This document shows positions 1-8,530 of a DNA stretch of 64,000 nt, one piece after another; position 1 is the stretch's first letter, and the number at the start of each line of letters is the position of its first letter. Below the pieces are notes generated by a model. That model was not told where the DNA came from and did no database searches. It saw only the letters and a program-made list of their open reading frames with translations. Origin of the DNA: an uncultured Collinsella sp. (GTDB lineage Bacteria > Actinomycetota > Coriobacteriia > Coriobacteriales > Coriobacteriaceae); NCBI GenBank assembly GCA_902464485.1, contig CABQJJ010000002.1, positions 56,196 through 120,195 of the forward strand, read 5' to 3'. The position numbers and the translations under genes were made by a program.

Positions 1-763
1 GCGGGCGATAAGCTTGGATATCGGCGATAGTTGTTGGCTCGCGCCCGAAGGCGTGGTCGATGAGATATTCGGCATTGACGCCGAGCTCATCGTACAGCAG
101 GTTCTCGTCGAGCGCTGCGACGCCCATCAGATCATAGACGCCGTATTTTTCGAGGCGGGCTGCCACGCCGGGGCCGATGCCCCAGATATCGGTGATGGGG
201 CGGTGGGGCCAGATCTCTTTGCGAAAGGTTTCGTCGTCGAGTACGCCAATGCGGCTGGCTACGTGCTTGGCGGTGATGTCGAGCGCCACCTTGGCCTGAA
301 ATAGGTTGGGGCCGATCCCGACCGTTGCCGTGATGCCCGTGCGTCCCAAGACCTCGTCGCGCAGCGTGCAGGCGAAGCCTTCCGCATCGGTGTGATAGAG
401 GTCCAGATAGGGTGTCACGTCGATAAAGCACTCATCGATGGAGTAGACGTGCACGTCTTGCGGACTTACGTATTCCAGATAGATGCCGTAGATTTGCGCC
501 GACACTTCCATGTAGTGCTGCATGCGCGGTACGGCCTTGATGCAGTCGATGCCGTCGGGAATTTCGAACAGACGGCAGCGGTTGTGTATCCCGAGGTCCT
601 TCATGGCCTGTGTGATGGCGAGGCAGATGGTCGTGCGTCCGCGCGATTCGTCGGCAACGACCAGGCATGTAGTGAGTGGGTCGAGTCCGCGGTCGACGCA
701 CTCGACGCTGGCGTAAAACGTCTTAAGGTCTATGCAGATATAGGTGTGACGCTCGAGCCCCAC
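1..763 (-). CDS. Y-family DNA polymerase (UmuC/DinB-like), 3' end outside window
   Basis: Translesion DNA polymerase, probably an SOS-induced UmuC-type enzyme. The visible 254 residues hold the palm motif IDLKTFYASVEC near the start, then VADESRGRTTICLA, the catalytic YSIDECFIDV, GITATVGIGPNLFQAK, and the helix-hairpin-helix segment WGIGPGVAARLEKYGV. The reading frame is open upstream to an ATG at 829, but a good promoter and two LexA-like boxes lie inside that stretch. I therefore start at the GTG at 763, four bases after GGAGG. The stop codon is beyond base 1. The family is certain; the exact subfamily and the start are less so. Confidence 0.88.
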   Translation of the reverse strand, partial: MGLERHTYICIDLKTFYASVECVDRGLDPLTTCLVVADESRGRTTICLAITQAMKDLGIHNRCRLFEIPDGIDCIKAVPRMQHYMEVSAQIYGIYLEYVSPQDVHVYSIDECFIDVTPYLDLYHTDAEGFACTLRDEVLGRTGITATVGIGPNLFQAKVALDITAKHVASRIGVLDDETFRKEIWPHRPITDIWGIGPGVAARLEKYGVYDLMGVAALDENLLYDELGVNAEYLIDHAFGREPTTIADIQAYRP

Positions 764-775
764 GCGTCCTCCCAT

Positions 776-835
776 CAAACACATGTTCTTATCGAATATC
801 TGTTCGATAATACCCACTTGCGCGGACATCGTCAA
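776..835 (-). promoter_or_regulatory. SOS promoter with two LexA-like boxes
   Basis: Read leftward, TTGACG (830-835) and TATTAT (807-812) are separated by exactly 17 bases. Just downstream are two sites close to the Gram-positive LexA consensus CGAAC-N4-GTTCG: CGAATATCTGTTCG at 793-806 (one mismatch) and a 12/14 match at 776-789. They sit around the expected transcription start of the polymerase, as expected for LexA repression. Confidence 0.75.
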
Positions 836-985
836 AGCCTGACCCTTTTTGGCAGATATGGTCGTGTGGTTGCATCGGGTTTTTAACGCAGCTCTAAAGA
901 GCGCGAAACAGCTCGGAAAAGCTCCCTTCGTAGCATGGGCATAACGATTGATACCACCATAAAGCACGGAAGGGTTGTGGGGATA

Positions 986-1510
986 ATGGTCAACTATGGG
1001 TTTGGGATGCCGACGCGCTTGGTTGCGGATGGGGATGTGGCTCGCTGGTGCGGGCGATTGGTTGCCCACTATGGCGGCACCAAGGCACTGGTCGTGCTGG
1101 GAGGCGACAAACATACGCGTGATGATCTCGTCTCGGCGGCACTCGGCTCGCTTGATCGAGCTCTGCTCGAGCGCGTGCTTTTTCGCTGCGGCTCGGTTGA
1201 GGGCGACGAGGGAGACGAGCTGATCGACGAGGCCGTGGCCCTGGCGACCGACGAAGGCGTTGACTTTGTCCTAGCGATCGGCGATGCCGATACTGCCGGC
1301 TTTGCGCGCGAACTCGCGCGTCGCATGGCCGTGCTCGATACCGGCGACGACGGTTTCGTTCCCTACGGTTGCATTGTCTCGGAGGGCAAAGTGCCCGAGG
1401 CCGTTGGCGCCGGCGAGGTCCCCGTTTTTGCCATCATCGCGCCCGAACTGCTTGAGGGCATTGAGTCTCCTCTGCGCGAGCTGCTCGGCAGCGTGTGTGC
1501 CGTGGCCTAA
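986..1510 (+). CDS. Orphan N-terminal half of an iron-type alcohol dehydrogenase-like protein
   Basis: The 174-residue product looks like the N-terminal NAD-binding half of group III (iron-containing) alcohol/butanol dehydrogenases. It begins NYGFGMPTRLV, continues YGGTKALVVLGGDKHTRD where those enzymes have a GGGSIKRSG-type turn, and has EGVDFVLAIGDADTA in place of the usual EGVDFVLAVGGGS. The C-terminal metal-binding domain is absent and the glycine-rich loop is degraded, so oxidoreductase activity is unlikely. I chose the ATG at 986, preceded by GGGGATA, over an upstream ATG at 935 that has no ribosome site. It could be a decayed gene or a repurposed nucleotide-binding domain. Confidence 0.6.
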   Translation: MVNYGFGMPTRLVADGDVARWCGRLVAHYGGTKALVVLGGDKHTRDDLVSAALGSLDRALLERVLFRCGSVEGDEGDELIDEAVALATDEGVDFVLAIGDADTAGFARELARRMAVLDTGDDGFVPYGCIVSEGKVPEAVGAGEVPVFAIIAPELLEGIESPLRELLGSVCAVA

Positions 1511-1513
1511 TAT

Positions 1514-1592
1514 CTGCCAGGAAGGGACAGGTTATATTTGGTGGGTAAAGCGTTTGACCTGCCAAAATAAACCTGTCCCTTTTTGGTCGGTC
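1514..1592. repeat. GGGACAGGTT-family palindromic repeat, copy 1
   Basis: An imperfect inverted repeat with about 30-base arms. The left arm carries AAGGGACAGGTTATATTTGG (1522-1541) and the right arm is its near reverse complement (1561-1585), with a loop of about ten bases. The same GGGACAGGTT core recurs at 21506-21534 and 36700-36886. It lies between the orphan dehydrogenase domain and pgi and has no coding potential. Confidence 0.7.
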
Positions 1593-1709
1593 GCCGTTTG
1601 GGGGCGGATTGGCAACGCTCGCTGATTACGGTCTTGACCTGCGCTAGAATAGGAGCATCTGATTATCCGGGCGCATGGAGGTATGCGCCCGTATGTTGAG
1701 GAGGACTTT

Positions 1710-3404
1710 ATGGCAACTGTTGCCGCACCTATCGACGCTACGTCGACCGCCGCTTGGAAGGCGCTCGAGGCCCATCAGGAGAAGCTCGAGGCCGAGGGTA
1801 TCGACCTTAAGGCATGGTTCGCTGCCGATGCGGAGCGCGTGAACAAGCTGAGCTTTGACGCCGGCGACCTGCACTTCGACCTGTCCAAGAACCTGGTGAC
1901 CGATGAGACCGTCAAGCTGCTGTGCGATCTTGCCCGCGAGGTGAAGCTCGAGGAGCGCCGCGACGCCATGTTCTCCGGCGAGCACATCAACACCACCGAG
2001 GATCGCGCCGTCCTGCACACCGCACTTCGCCGTCCGGCAACCGAGAAGGGCCAGCTCATCGTCGACGGCCAGGATGTCGTCGCCGACGTGCACGAGGTCC
2101 TCGACCGCATGTACGCCTTCGCCGAGCGCGTGCGCTCCGGTGAGTGGAAGGGCGTTACCGGCAAAAAGATCGAGCACCTGGTGTCCATCGGCATCGGCGG
2201 CTCTGATCTGGGCCCGGTCATGGCCTACGAGGCTCTGCGCCCCTATGCCGACGCTGGTATCGACTGCCGCTACATCTCCAACATCGACCCCAACGACCAG
2301 GCCGAGAAGCTCCGCGGCCTGGATCCCGAGACCACGCTCGTGATTATCGTCTCCAAGACCTTCACCACGCTCGAGACCCTCACCAACGCCCGCGAGGTCA
2401 AGACCTGGATGCTCGAGCAGCTCAAGGCTCAGGGTGCCATCGACGGTTCCGATGAGCAGAACGCCGAGGCCGTGGCCAAGCACTTCGTCGCCGTTTCCAC
2501 CGCACTCGAGAAGGTCGAGGCCTTCGGCATCGACCCCGCTAACGCTTTTGGTTTCTGGAACTGGGTCGGCGGCCGCTACTCTGTCGACTCCGCCGTGGGT
2601 CTGTCGCTGATCGTCGTGCTCGGCCCCGAGCGTTTCCAGCAGTTCCTTGAGGGCTTCCACGCCATCGACGAGTACTTCTGCAACACCCCGCTCGAGAACA
2701 ACGCCGTCGCGCTGATGGGCCTGCTCAACGTCTGGTACGTCAACTTCTTCGGTTCCAAGAGCCACGCCGTGCTTCCGTACTGCCAGTACCTGCACCGTTT
2801 CCCGGCCTACCTGCAGCAGCTCACCATGGAGTCCAACGGCAAGCACGTCCGCTGGGACGGCAGCGCCGTGACCTCCGACACCGGTGAGATCTTCTGGGGC
2901 GAGCCCGGCACCAACGGTCAGCACGCCTTCTACCAGCTGCTGCACCAGGGCACCGTGGTGGTCCCGGCCGACTTTATCGCTTTCGCCAATACTGCCAACC
3001 CTGCGACCGACAGCGGCCAGGATGTCCACGAGCTGTTCTTGGGCAACTTCCTGGCTCAGACCAAGGCGCTCGCCTTTGGTAAGACGGCCGATGAGGTGCG
3101 CGCCGAGGGCACGCCCGAGCAGATCGTCCCGGCCCGCTGCTTTGAGGGCAACCGTCCGACGACCTCGATCTTCGGCGACACGTTGACCCCGTTCGCACTC
3201 GGCGAGCTCATTGCCCTGTACGAGCACATCACGTTTGTCGAGGGCACGGTCTGGGGCATCGACTCCTACGACCAGTGGGGCGTTGAGCTGGGCAAGCAGC
3301 TTGCCAAGCAGATCACCCCGGCCTTCCACGACGACGCCGCCAAGGCCGAGCAGGACGCTTCGACCCAGGCGCTCATCGAGTTCTACCGCGCTCACCGCAA
3401 GTAG
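1710..3404 (+). CDS. pgi: Glucose-6-phosphate isomerase
   Basis: Interconverts glucose-6-phosphate and fructose-6-phosphate in glycolysis; cytoplasmic. The 564 residues match the length of the long PGI family. Motifs include SIGIGGSDLGPVMAYEAL, VSKTFTTLETLTNA and GGRYSVDSAVGLSL, which build the sugar-phosphate site. The frame opens at 1683, but the ATG at 1710 follows TGAGGAGGA at the right distance and is the likely start. It is a single gene ending in a strong hairpin at 3437-3470 that also faces the converging TraG-like gene. Codon use is strongly GC-biased, as in highly expressed genes. Confidence 0.97.
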   Translation: MATVAAPIDATSTAAWKALEAHQEKLEAEGIDLKAWFAADAERVNKLSFDAGDLHFDLSKNLVTDETVKLLCDLAREVKLEERRDAMFSGEHINTTEDRAVLHTALRRPATEKGQLIVDGQDVVADVHEVLDRMYAFAERVRSGEWKGVTGKKIEHLVSIGIGGSDLGPVMAYEALRPYADAGIDCRYISNIDPNDQAEKLRGLDPETTLVIIVSKTFTTLETLTNAREVKTWMLEQLKAQGAIDGSDEQNAEAVAKHFVAVSTALEKVEAFGIDPANAFGFWNWVGGRYSVDSAVGLSLIVVLGPERFQQFLEGFHAIDEYFCNTPLENNAVALMGLLNVWYVNFFGSKSHAVLPYCQYLHRFPAYLQQLTMESNGKHVRWDGSAVTSDTGEIFWGEPGTNGQHAFYQLLHQGTVVVPADFIAFANTANPATDSGQDVHELFLGNFLAQTKALAFGKTADEVRAEGTPEQIVPARCFEGNRPTTSIFGDTLTPFALGELIALYEHITFVEGTVWGIDSYDQWGVELGKQLAKQITPAFHDDAAKAEQDASTQALIEFYRAHRK

Positions 3405-3436
3405 TCGCTGCTGTTGACACATCGCGCCTTATAGTC

Positions 3437-3470
3437 AGGGGCCCGTATCCCATCGGATGCGGGCCCCTTT
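3437..3470. terminator. Bidirectional terminator between pgi and the TraG-like gene
   Basis: A 14-bp stem (3437-3450 with 3455-3468, one G-U pair) with a four-base loop, followed by TTT. It sits 33 bases after pgi and before the end of the converging gene. Confidence 0.85.
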
Positions 3471-3545
3471 GCTTTGCCGTGGCCCCGGGGTGCACGGCCT
3501 TTATGGATCTTCGCTGGGGCGCCGCGCGCTGCGAGAACCCTGCGC

Positions 3546-4850
3546 CTAGATCTCGGCCTCCGCATGGCCTCGCTGCGCCTCGAGCAGCTCCCCGTAGAGC
3601 GGATGGTCTTCGAGCCTAAAGCGCTCGACCTGCTGGGGAGCGTGGCCGCGGACGAACAGCCAGGAGCGGTCGACGGGTGTCGCCATGAGCGTGCTGGGCA
3701 GCACATCGGCGCGTTCGGAAAAGACGCGGGCGCTCTCGGGGTCCTGAAAGGCTAGCACGAGCTGCGTGTCGCAGTTGCCCATGATGGAGCGTGCGCGTGC
3801 CTCGCCATAGAGCGCATCGAGCTGGTTGGTCGACTGCAGCAGCAGCGTTGCCCAGATGTTGCGGCTTCGGATAATCGAGAGCACGTTGTCGATCTGGGGG
3901 ATCTGCAGATTTGCGAAGTCATCGAGCATAAAGCGCACGGGCACGGGCAGGCTGCCGTCGGGCTGCCTATCGGCTTCACGAATGAGGCCCATAAACGCCT
4001 GCGAAATAAAGAGGCCGGTCAGCGGATCGAGATTACGGTCAATATCGCTCACGGTTACAAACAGGGCGCAGGGGGTGTGTCCCATGGAAGCGAAGTCCAC
4101 CTGATGGCACTCACGATAGAGCTGTGCCGCACCGTCGAATCCCAGACACATGACCTTTTCGGCAAGGATGCCGACGATGCTCGCGTGCATGCGCTCGGCA
4201 TTTTGCGTAATGGCGTAGCGCCGCCATAGCGAGAGAGCATAGCTTTGGGGGTCGGTCGTGATCAGGTCGTCAAACAATCGACCCGTGGCACCGTCCTGCA
4301 GGTGCTCGATCAGCTTGATGACCGAGCTGATCGTCTGCTCGTCGGCGGGTAGCTGTTCGGTGACGTAGGCGATAAGACACGACAGCAGGTTTGCCGCCGC
4401 ATGATCCCAAAAAGGCTGGTTGTTGTCCTCGATGGGGCAGATGGCCTTTGTCACCGAGAGGATGTCCTGCTGGTTGGGCCTGCCGTCCGCCTTGCGGCGA
4501 ATGTGCCTTAGGGGGTTGTAGCCGCAGCGCTCGATGTCGGGCGCAAGGGCCGGGACGGTGTTGAGGTCGGCGAAGTTGAGACATTGCACGCGGTAACCGT
4601 GGGCTGCCAGCACGGGTCCCACTTCGCGACAGAGCGTGCCTTTGGTGTCGAGCACGATGTAGCTTGCGTTCATTTGCAGCAGGTTGGGCTTGAGGACGTT
4701 TCGGGTCTTGCCGGCTCCCGAGGGGCCGATCACAAGTGCGTTGTTGTTGAGTCCCGTTTGGCGGGTGTCGCAGGAAAGCGTTCGATCTTTGGCGAGGATG
4801 GTGGACGATGCGGACTCAGATGCGGCGAGGCGGCTTGCGAGGTTAGACAT
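3546..4850 (-). CDS. Soluble VirD4/TraG-like ATPase (type IV coupling protein family)
   Basis: The 434-residue product resembles conjugative coupling ATPases that bring DNA to a type IV secretion channel. It shows Walker A GPSGAGKTR near residue 40, a YIVLDTKG segment, and a Walker B-like VRFMLDDFANLQIPQ, the family signature for LLDEFAN. Family members usually begin with two membrane helices, which are absent here, so this copy is probably cytoplasmic. The start at 4850 overlaps the end of the ClpP gene by eight bases. No relaxase, channel or pilus gene is nearby. It is either a relic of an integrative element or part of a self-standing three-gene system. Confidence 0.85.
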   Translation of the reverse strand: MSNLASRLAASESASSTILAKDRTLSCDTRQTGLNNNALVIGPSGAGKTRNVLKPNLLQMNASYIVLDTKGTLCREVGPVLAAHGYRVQCLNFADLNTVPALAPDIERCGYNPLRHIRRKADGRPNQQDILSVTKAICPIEDNNQPFWDHAAANLLSCLIAYVTEQLPADEQTISSVIKLIEHLQDGATGRLFDDLITTDPQSYALSLWRRYAITQNAERMHASIVGILAEKVMCLGFDGAAQLYRECHQVDFASMGHTPCALFVTVSDIDRNLDPLTGLFISQAFMGLIREADRQPDGSLPVPVRFMLDDFANLQIPQIDNVLSIIRSRNIWATLLLQSTNQLDALYGEARARSIMGNCDTQLVLAFQDPESARVFSERADVLPSTLMATPVDRSWLFVRGHAPQQVERFRLEDHPLYGELLEAQRGHAEAEI

Positions 4851-5460
4851 GGGCGACCTCCTTGGTGGTCGAGAGGATTTCGTGGGCAAAGCCGAGCTCG
4901 ACGGCGCGCTCGGCCGAAAGGTAGGTGTCTTTTGCAGTGAGGGACTGGATGCGCTTGGGCGTGAGGCCGCTGCGGTCCGAGAGGATTTGCGTGAGGGTCT
5001 TGCGGGTCTGCATGAGACGCCGGCTGGTTTCCTGCAGCGCAAGTGCCGAGCCGCCTGCCCCCTGGGGGATCAGCGGGTCGTGAATCATGAGCTCTGCATG
5101 GGGCGCCATACGGCGATCGTCGCCGCCCATAAAGATCACGGCGCCCATGGACGCGGCAAATTCCAGGCAGACGGTGTGGATGGGGCACGATGCGAGGCGC
5201 ATGGCGTCATAGATCACAAGACCCGATCGCACGCTTCCGCCGGCGCTGGCGACAAATATGGTGATGGGACGGCTGGGGTCGGTGGCATCGAGCAGGCGGA
5301 TCTGCTGGCATAGGTCGTGGGCCATCGGGGTTTCGATGTTTCCCATGACGGAGAGCTCGCGACGGGCGAGCATCTCATCGTAAATGCTGGTGAGCGTGAT
5401 ACCTCGGGCGGATTCACGCATGGTGAGGGGGCTGATGATGGGGGAATGATTGGTGTCCAT
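4843..5460 (-). CDS. ClpP-family serine protease
   Basis: The 205 residues contain the ClpP fold with its triad: Ser in EFAASMGAVIFMGG, His in ELMIHDPLIP and Asp in AKDTYLSAER. The opening region (LARRELSVMGNIETP) matches the handle of ClpP-like proteases. No Clp ATPase gene is adjacent. The gene lies between an unknown protein and the TraG-like ATPase, overlapping the latter by eight bases, so the two are probably translationally coupled. AAAGGAG precedes the start by five bases. It is unlikely to be the housekeeping ClpP, which normally sits beside clpX or a trigger-factor gene. Confidence 0.88.
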   Translation of the reverse strand: MDTNHSPIISPLTMRESARGITLTSIYDEMLARRELSVMGNIETPMAHDLCQQIRLLDATDPSRPITIFVASAGGSVRSGLVIYDAMRLASCPIHTVCLEFAASMGAVIFMGGDDRRMAPHAELMIHDPLIPQGAGGSALALQETSRRLMQTRKTLTQILSDRSGLTPKRIQSLTAKDTYLSAERAVELGFAHEILSTTKEVAHV

Positions 5461-5523
5461 GAGGACTCCTTTCTGCTGGTTGTGTTGTGGAATAGGATTG
5501 TTGCCCGCGGAGGGGCTGGCGGG

Positions 5524-6414
5524 CTACAGGGTTCGTCCGAGTCTGAGATCGAGCTCGGTTGTGGGGCAGGCTGCCTGTTCGTGCGGCTCGCAAGCGCCAA
5601 GGGCTCCAAAGCGATGGAGCGTTGCGGCGGGCGTGGTGTAGGCGAGCCGCAGCTGATGCTCGACAGGGGCACATCCGTCATTTTTGTAATGAGCCGCGTA
5701 GTACTGCGCGATGCTGGCGTTCATCTCGCTGCCATTGCGATGGCGCTCAAACTGGCGTCTGCAGGTCTCGATGATCTTTGCTACCGACTTGGGTGCCGTC
5801 GCGGGAACAAGGGCGAGATAGCCCTCAAATAGCTCGTTGATGCTCAGGAGGCACAGCAGGTCGATCAGCGTCCTTATGGCTGCTCCCTCGGCGGAAAAGT
5901 GCGTGGTCATGCGGTTATATCGGTTGCGGTCGACGATGGCCGCATGGGGTCTTGGAGTTTTCTGCCCCGTGGTCCCGGGCTTTTGCCGCGCCTGTGTATT
6001 GAGCTCGACGTTGCAGCGCTTGAGGCCGTCCAACGGAAGGAACAGTGCGGTGCGCAGGGTGTTCCGCTTGCTTTCGAGTTCATGACGCTCGTCGGGTTCC
6101 CATTCGAGCTTGAGTTTCGTGTCGAGCGCCGTAAGCATATGGGCTAGGCAGCCTACGGTAAGAACGTACGAATCGTTGTCGCGTTTTGGGGCATAGGGGT
6201 CTGTCAGCTTGCGAATGTCGGGGTCGCCCATGATCTTTGTGCAGCGCTTCAGCAGTTGAGGGTGGTCGGCCAAGAGCGTCGCGAGCGGTAGCGACGCGTA
6301 GTTCTTGATGGTCGCGGCGGCAAAGGCGGCGTCATATTCGTTTGCATATGCTCGCTCAATGCGGGCATCCAGAATGCTTTTCTGATCGCCGTCTTCAGCG
6401 TGGTGGTTTGTCAT
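5524..6414 (-). CDS. Unknown protein, first gene of the ClpP/TraG-like cassette
   Basis: I do not recognise this 296-residue protein. It is mostly helical in appearance and has no membrane segment or signal peptide. A middle region (RNRYNRMTTHFSAEGAAIRT) precedes a hydrophobic stretch (LIDLLCLLSINELFEGYLAL). The ATG at 6414 is chosen because GGAGAAGCT precedes it. The frame stays open upstream through a histidine-rich stretch created by 18-bp direct repeats, which I read as regulatory DNA. It is followed after 63 bases by the ClpP-like gene and is probably the first gene of a three-gene operon. Confidence 0.7.
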   Translation of the reverse strand: MTNHHAEDGDQKSILDARIERAYANEYDAAFAAATIKNYASLPLATLLADHPQLLKRCTKIMGDPDIRKLTDPYAPKRDNDSYVLTVGCLAHMLTALDTKLKLEWEPDERHELESKRNTLRTALFLPLDGLKRCNVELNTQARQKPGTTGQKTPRPHAAIVDRNRYNRMTTHFSAEGAAIRTLIDLLCLLSINELFEGYLALVPATAPKSVAKIIETCRRQFERHRNGSEMNASIAQYYAAHYKNDGCAPVEHQLRLAYTTPAATLHRFGALGACEPHEQAACPTTELDLRLGRTL

Positions 6415-6460
6415 AGCTTCTCCAATCGGTTGATGTTCGTGCTGTTTGTTGATGTGTTGG

Positions 6461-6496
6461 TTGTCGTGAGTGATGTGCTTGCCGTGGGTGATGTGC
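6461..6496. repeat. Tandem 18-bp direct repeat upstream of the cassette
   Basis: Two adjacent copies of TTGYCGTGRGTGATGTGC (6461-6478 and 6479-6496), with a weaker partial copy around 6440-6450. They sit 47-82 bases upstream of the first gene of the unknown/ClpP/TraG-like operon. Iteron-like spacing suggests binding of a regulator. In the cassette's reading frame they would encode a His-rich repeat, so an N-terminal extension is the alternative. Confidence 0.5.
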
Positions 6497-6903
6497 TGAC
6501 GTTGGGGTGCTATGCGGTTTTCAATGAGCCCGTGAGGCAGTTGCTGCAGGGGCGGGATGGAACGGCCCATGCAAGGCGGAAGGCATCGTGCTCAAAATCG
6601 AGACAGCAATGCCCTGGGTGCCTCACATGTGGCAGTTACCTCATTAAGTTGTCATTGCGTTTGGGGTTGTACTTTGCCGATCTTCCTTCTCTTACACGCT
6701 AAAACTCAAACTTCATATGCTCGATCTACTTAAAACCGCAACAGCGGTCTTTTATCAACTTATATGTCGGAACGCGTCTTTGCAAGTACTTTTTTGCCTT
6801 TGTTTCAAATGGGGTGGTTTTGCAACCGTCATGCGCGCGCCGTGTGAACGTGCCCCGGCTCGGATAAGATAGTGCGCGATAAAAACGATGCAAGGAGGCA
6901 CAT
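6497..6903. other. Divergent intergenic region
   Basis: About 400 bases between the leftward cassette and the rightward HAD gene. It is more AT-rich than its surroundings and I see no gene. A small hairpin (ACCGC/GCGGT) lies near 6727-6740. A possible -10 element TAAGAT at 6865-6870 could serve the HAD gene, but no good -35 accompanies it. Confidence 0.4.
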
Positions 6904-7746
6904 ATGGCAATTAAAGCCATCGCAATGGATATCGACGGTACGCTTACCAACGATCAGAAGGTGATCAGCCCGCGTACGCGCGAGACGCTGCTCGCGGCGC
7001 AGGAGTCGGGCATTAAGCTCATCTTGGCTTCGGGCCGTCCCGCATGGGGGCTGCACGCCTTGGCGCAGGAGCTCGACCTTCAGAACCATGATGGTTTACT
7101 GGTGGCCTTTAACGGCGCGCATGTGGTCGACGCTCAGACCGATGAGGTGCTGTTCGATCAGGCTATGCCTGCCGACGAATTGCATCGCCTGATTGATCAC
7201 CTACGTAATTTTGACGTGATCCCTATGATTTCGCTCGGTCGCGACTTGCATGTCGAGGACTCGTACCACTGCATGATTACGCTGCCTGACGGCTCGCAGA
7301 AGAATATTGTCAAGTATGAGCGCGATGCCTGCGACCTTAAGATCCGTGAGGTCGAGAGCTTGCATGAGGTCGTGGACACTTATCCCGTGGACAAGCTGCT
7401 GACGGCGGGCGATCCGGCCTACCTGCAGGCGCATTACGAGGAGATGTATGCGCCCTTTACCCAGACGCTTTCGGGCATGTTTACGGCCGACTGGTACTTT
7501 GAGTACACGGCGCCCGGTATCGACAAGGCCCGCGCGCTCGAGGGTGCCCTGCCCAAGCTCGGTATCGATGCCAGCGAGGTCGTATCGTTTGGCGACGGCC
7601 AGAATGACAAGTCCATGATTGAGTGGGCCGGCACCGGTGTTGCCATGGGCAACGCCGTCGATGAGGTTAAGGCTGCGGCCCAGATGGTGACCGCCAATAA
7701 CAACGAAGACGGTATTGCGGTGGCGCTGGATAAGCTGCTGGGTTAG
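6904..7746 (+). CDS. Cof-type HAD-superfamily (IIB) phosphatase
   Basis: A 280-residue cytoplasmic sugar-phosphate or cofactor phosphatase of the Cof/YidA type. Motif I is MDIDGTLTND, motif II falls in LILASGRPAWG, and motifs III/IV are GIDKARALEG and SFGDGQNDKSMIEWAG, followed by GVAMGNAVDEVK. The large alpha/beta cap between motifs II and III is typical of type IIB. AAGGAGG lies at the right distance from the ATG. The substrate cannot be told from sequence. A hairpin with a T-run separates it from the next HAD gene. Confidence 0.9.
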   Translation: MAIKAIAMDIDGTLTNDQKVISPRTRETLLAAQESGIKLILASGRPAWGLHALAQELDLQNHDGLLVAFNGAHVVDAQTDEVLFDQAMPADELHRLIDHLRNFDVIPMISLGRDLHVEDSYHCMITLPDGSQKNIVKYERDACDLKIREVESLHEVVDTYPVDKLLTAGDPAYLQAHYEEMYAPFTQTLSGMFTADWYFEYTAPGIDKARALEGALPKLGIDASEVVSFGDGQNDKSMIEWAGTGVAMGNAVDEVKAAAQMVTANNNEDGIAVALDKLLG

Positions 7747-7779
7747 AATCGCCGATTAATGCATGGCTCGGGCGCCTGC

Positions 7780-7805
7780 TCGCGGGCGTCCTTTTGTTAG
7801 GGAGG
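7780..7805 (+). terminator. Terminator after the Cof-type HAD gene
   Basis: A 7-bp GC-rich stem (GGGCGCC with GGCGTCC, one G-U pair) followed by TTTT. It ends only five bases before the next gene's start codon, so its hairpin abuts that gene's ribosome site and could also act as an attenuator. Confidence 0.6.
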
Positions 7806-7810
7806 GTGCC

Positions 7811-8470
7811 GTGTCCGCATTTCCGTTCGACGCCGTTATCTTTGACATGGACGGCGTCATTGTCGATACCGAGTATTACTACTTGGGCGAGACTGCCGCG
7901 TTTGCCAAGGAGCTTGGGCTTAATCTGACTCAAGAGGAGTTGAATGGGCAGGTCGGTACCTCGCATCAGTTCTTCCTGCATATGCTGGTCGATTGGTTTG
8001 AGCGCGCCGGTAAGGGGCATTTCACTGGCGAGGAAGCGTTGGCCCGTTGGGACGAGTGGGCGCATAAGCGTCCGCGCGACTATCAGGCTTTGATTAACCC
8101 AGGCGCCGTGGATACGATTCGAGAGCTGCCGCGCCGCGGCGTTCGCGTGGCGCTTGCCAGCTCGTCTCCCATGGTTAGCATCGAGGAAGTGCTCAACGCA
8201 TGCGGGCTGTCGGATGCCTTTGAGTACGTGGTGAGCGGCGAGCAGTTTAAGGAGAGCAAGCCCGAGCCCGACATCTACCTGCATGCGCTGGACCTCCTGG
8301 GGCTGCCCGCGAATCGCTGCTGCTGCGTTGAGGATTCGGTGCCTGGCATCACTGCCGGCAAGCGCGCCGGTCTGACAGTAATCGCCAAGCGTGAGGAGCG
8401 CTTTGGCTTTAGCCAGGATGCCGCGGACAAGATTATCGATCAGCTGCCGGACCTGCTGGAACTCGCGTAG
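7811..8470 (+). CDS. HAD-superfamily phosphatase/phosphomutase (beta-PGM-like)
   Basis: The 219-residue product belongs to the HAD subfamily with a small helical cap, which includes beta-phosphoglucomutase and many sugar-phosphatases. Motif I is IFDMDGVIVDTE, motif II VALASSSPM, motif III ESKPEPDIYLHAL and motif IV CCVEDSVPGITAGKRAG. The start is a GTG at 7811, five bases after AGGGAGGG; the frame is open further upstream but without a ribosome site. It stands 60 bases before a PfkB-family kinase, so both may act on one sugar pathway. The substrate is unknown. Confidence 0.88.
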   Translation: MSAFPFDAVIFDMDGVIVDTEYYYLGETAAFAKELGLNLTQEELNGQVGTSHQFFLHMLVDWFERAGKGHFTGEEALARWDEWAHKRPRDYQALINPGAVDTIRELPRRGVRVALASSSPMVSIEEVLNACGLSDAFEYVVSGEQFKESKPEPDIYLHALDLLGLPANRCCCVEDSVPGITAGKRAGLTVIAKREERFGFSQDAADKIIDQLPDLLELA

Positions 8471-8530
8471 ATCCTGGGCGGTACTGCTGTCACAACAGTG
8501 ATTCCGTTGGCATAAGAGAGGGGCGGCGTC

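Noticed and set aside
764..829. N-terminal extension of the Y-family polymerase from ATG 829
   Set aside because: The segment contains a consensus promoter and LexA boxes and no ribosome site, so it is leader DNA.
1644..3422. 592-codon open frame opposite pgi
   Set aside because: It mirrors the GC-biased codons of pgi, has no family motif and no ribosome site; pgi is unmistakable.
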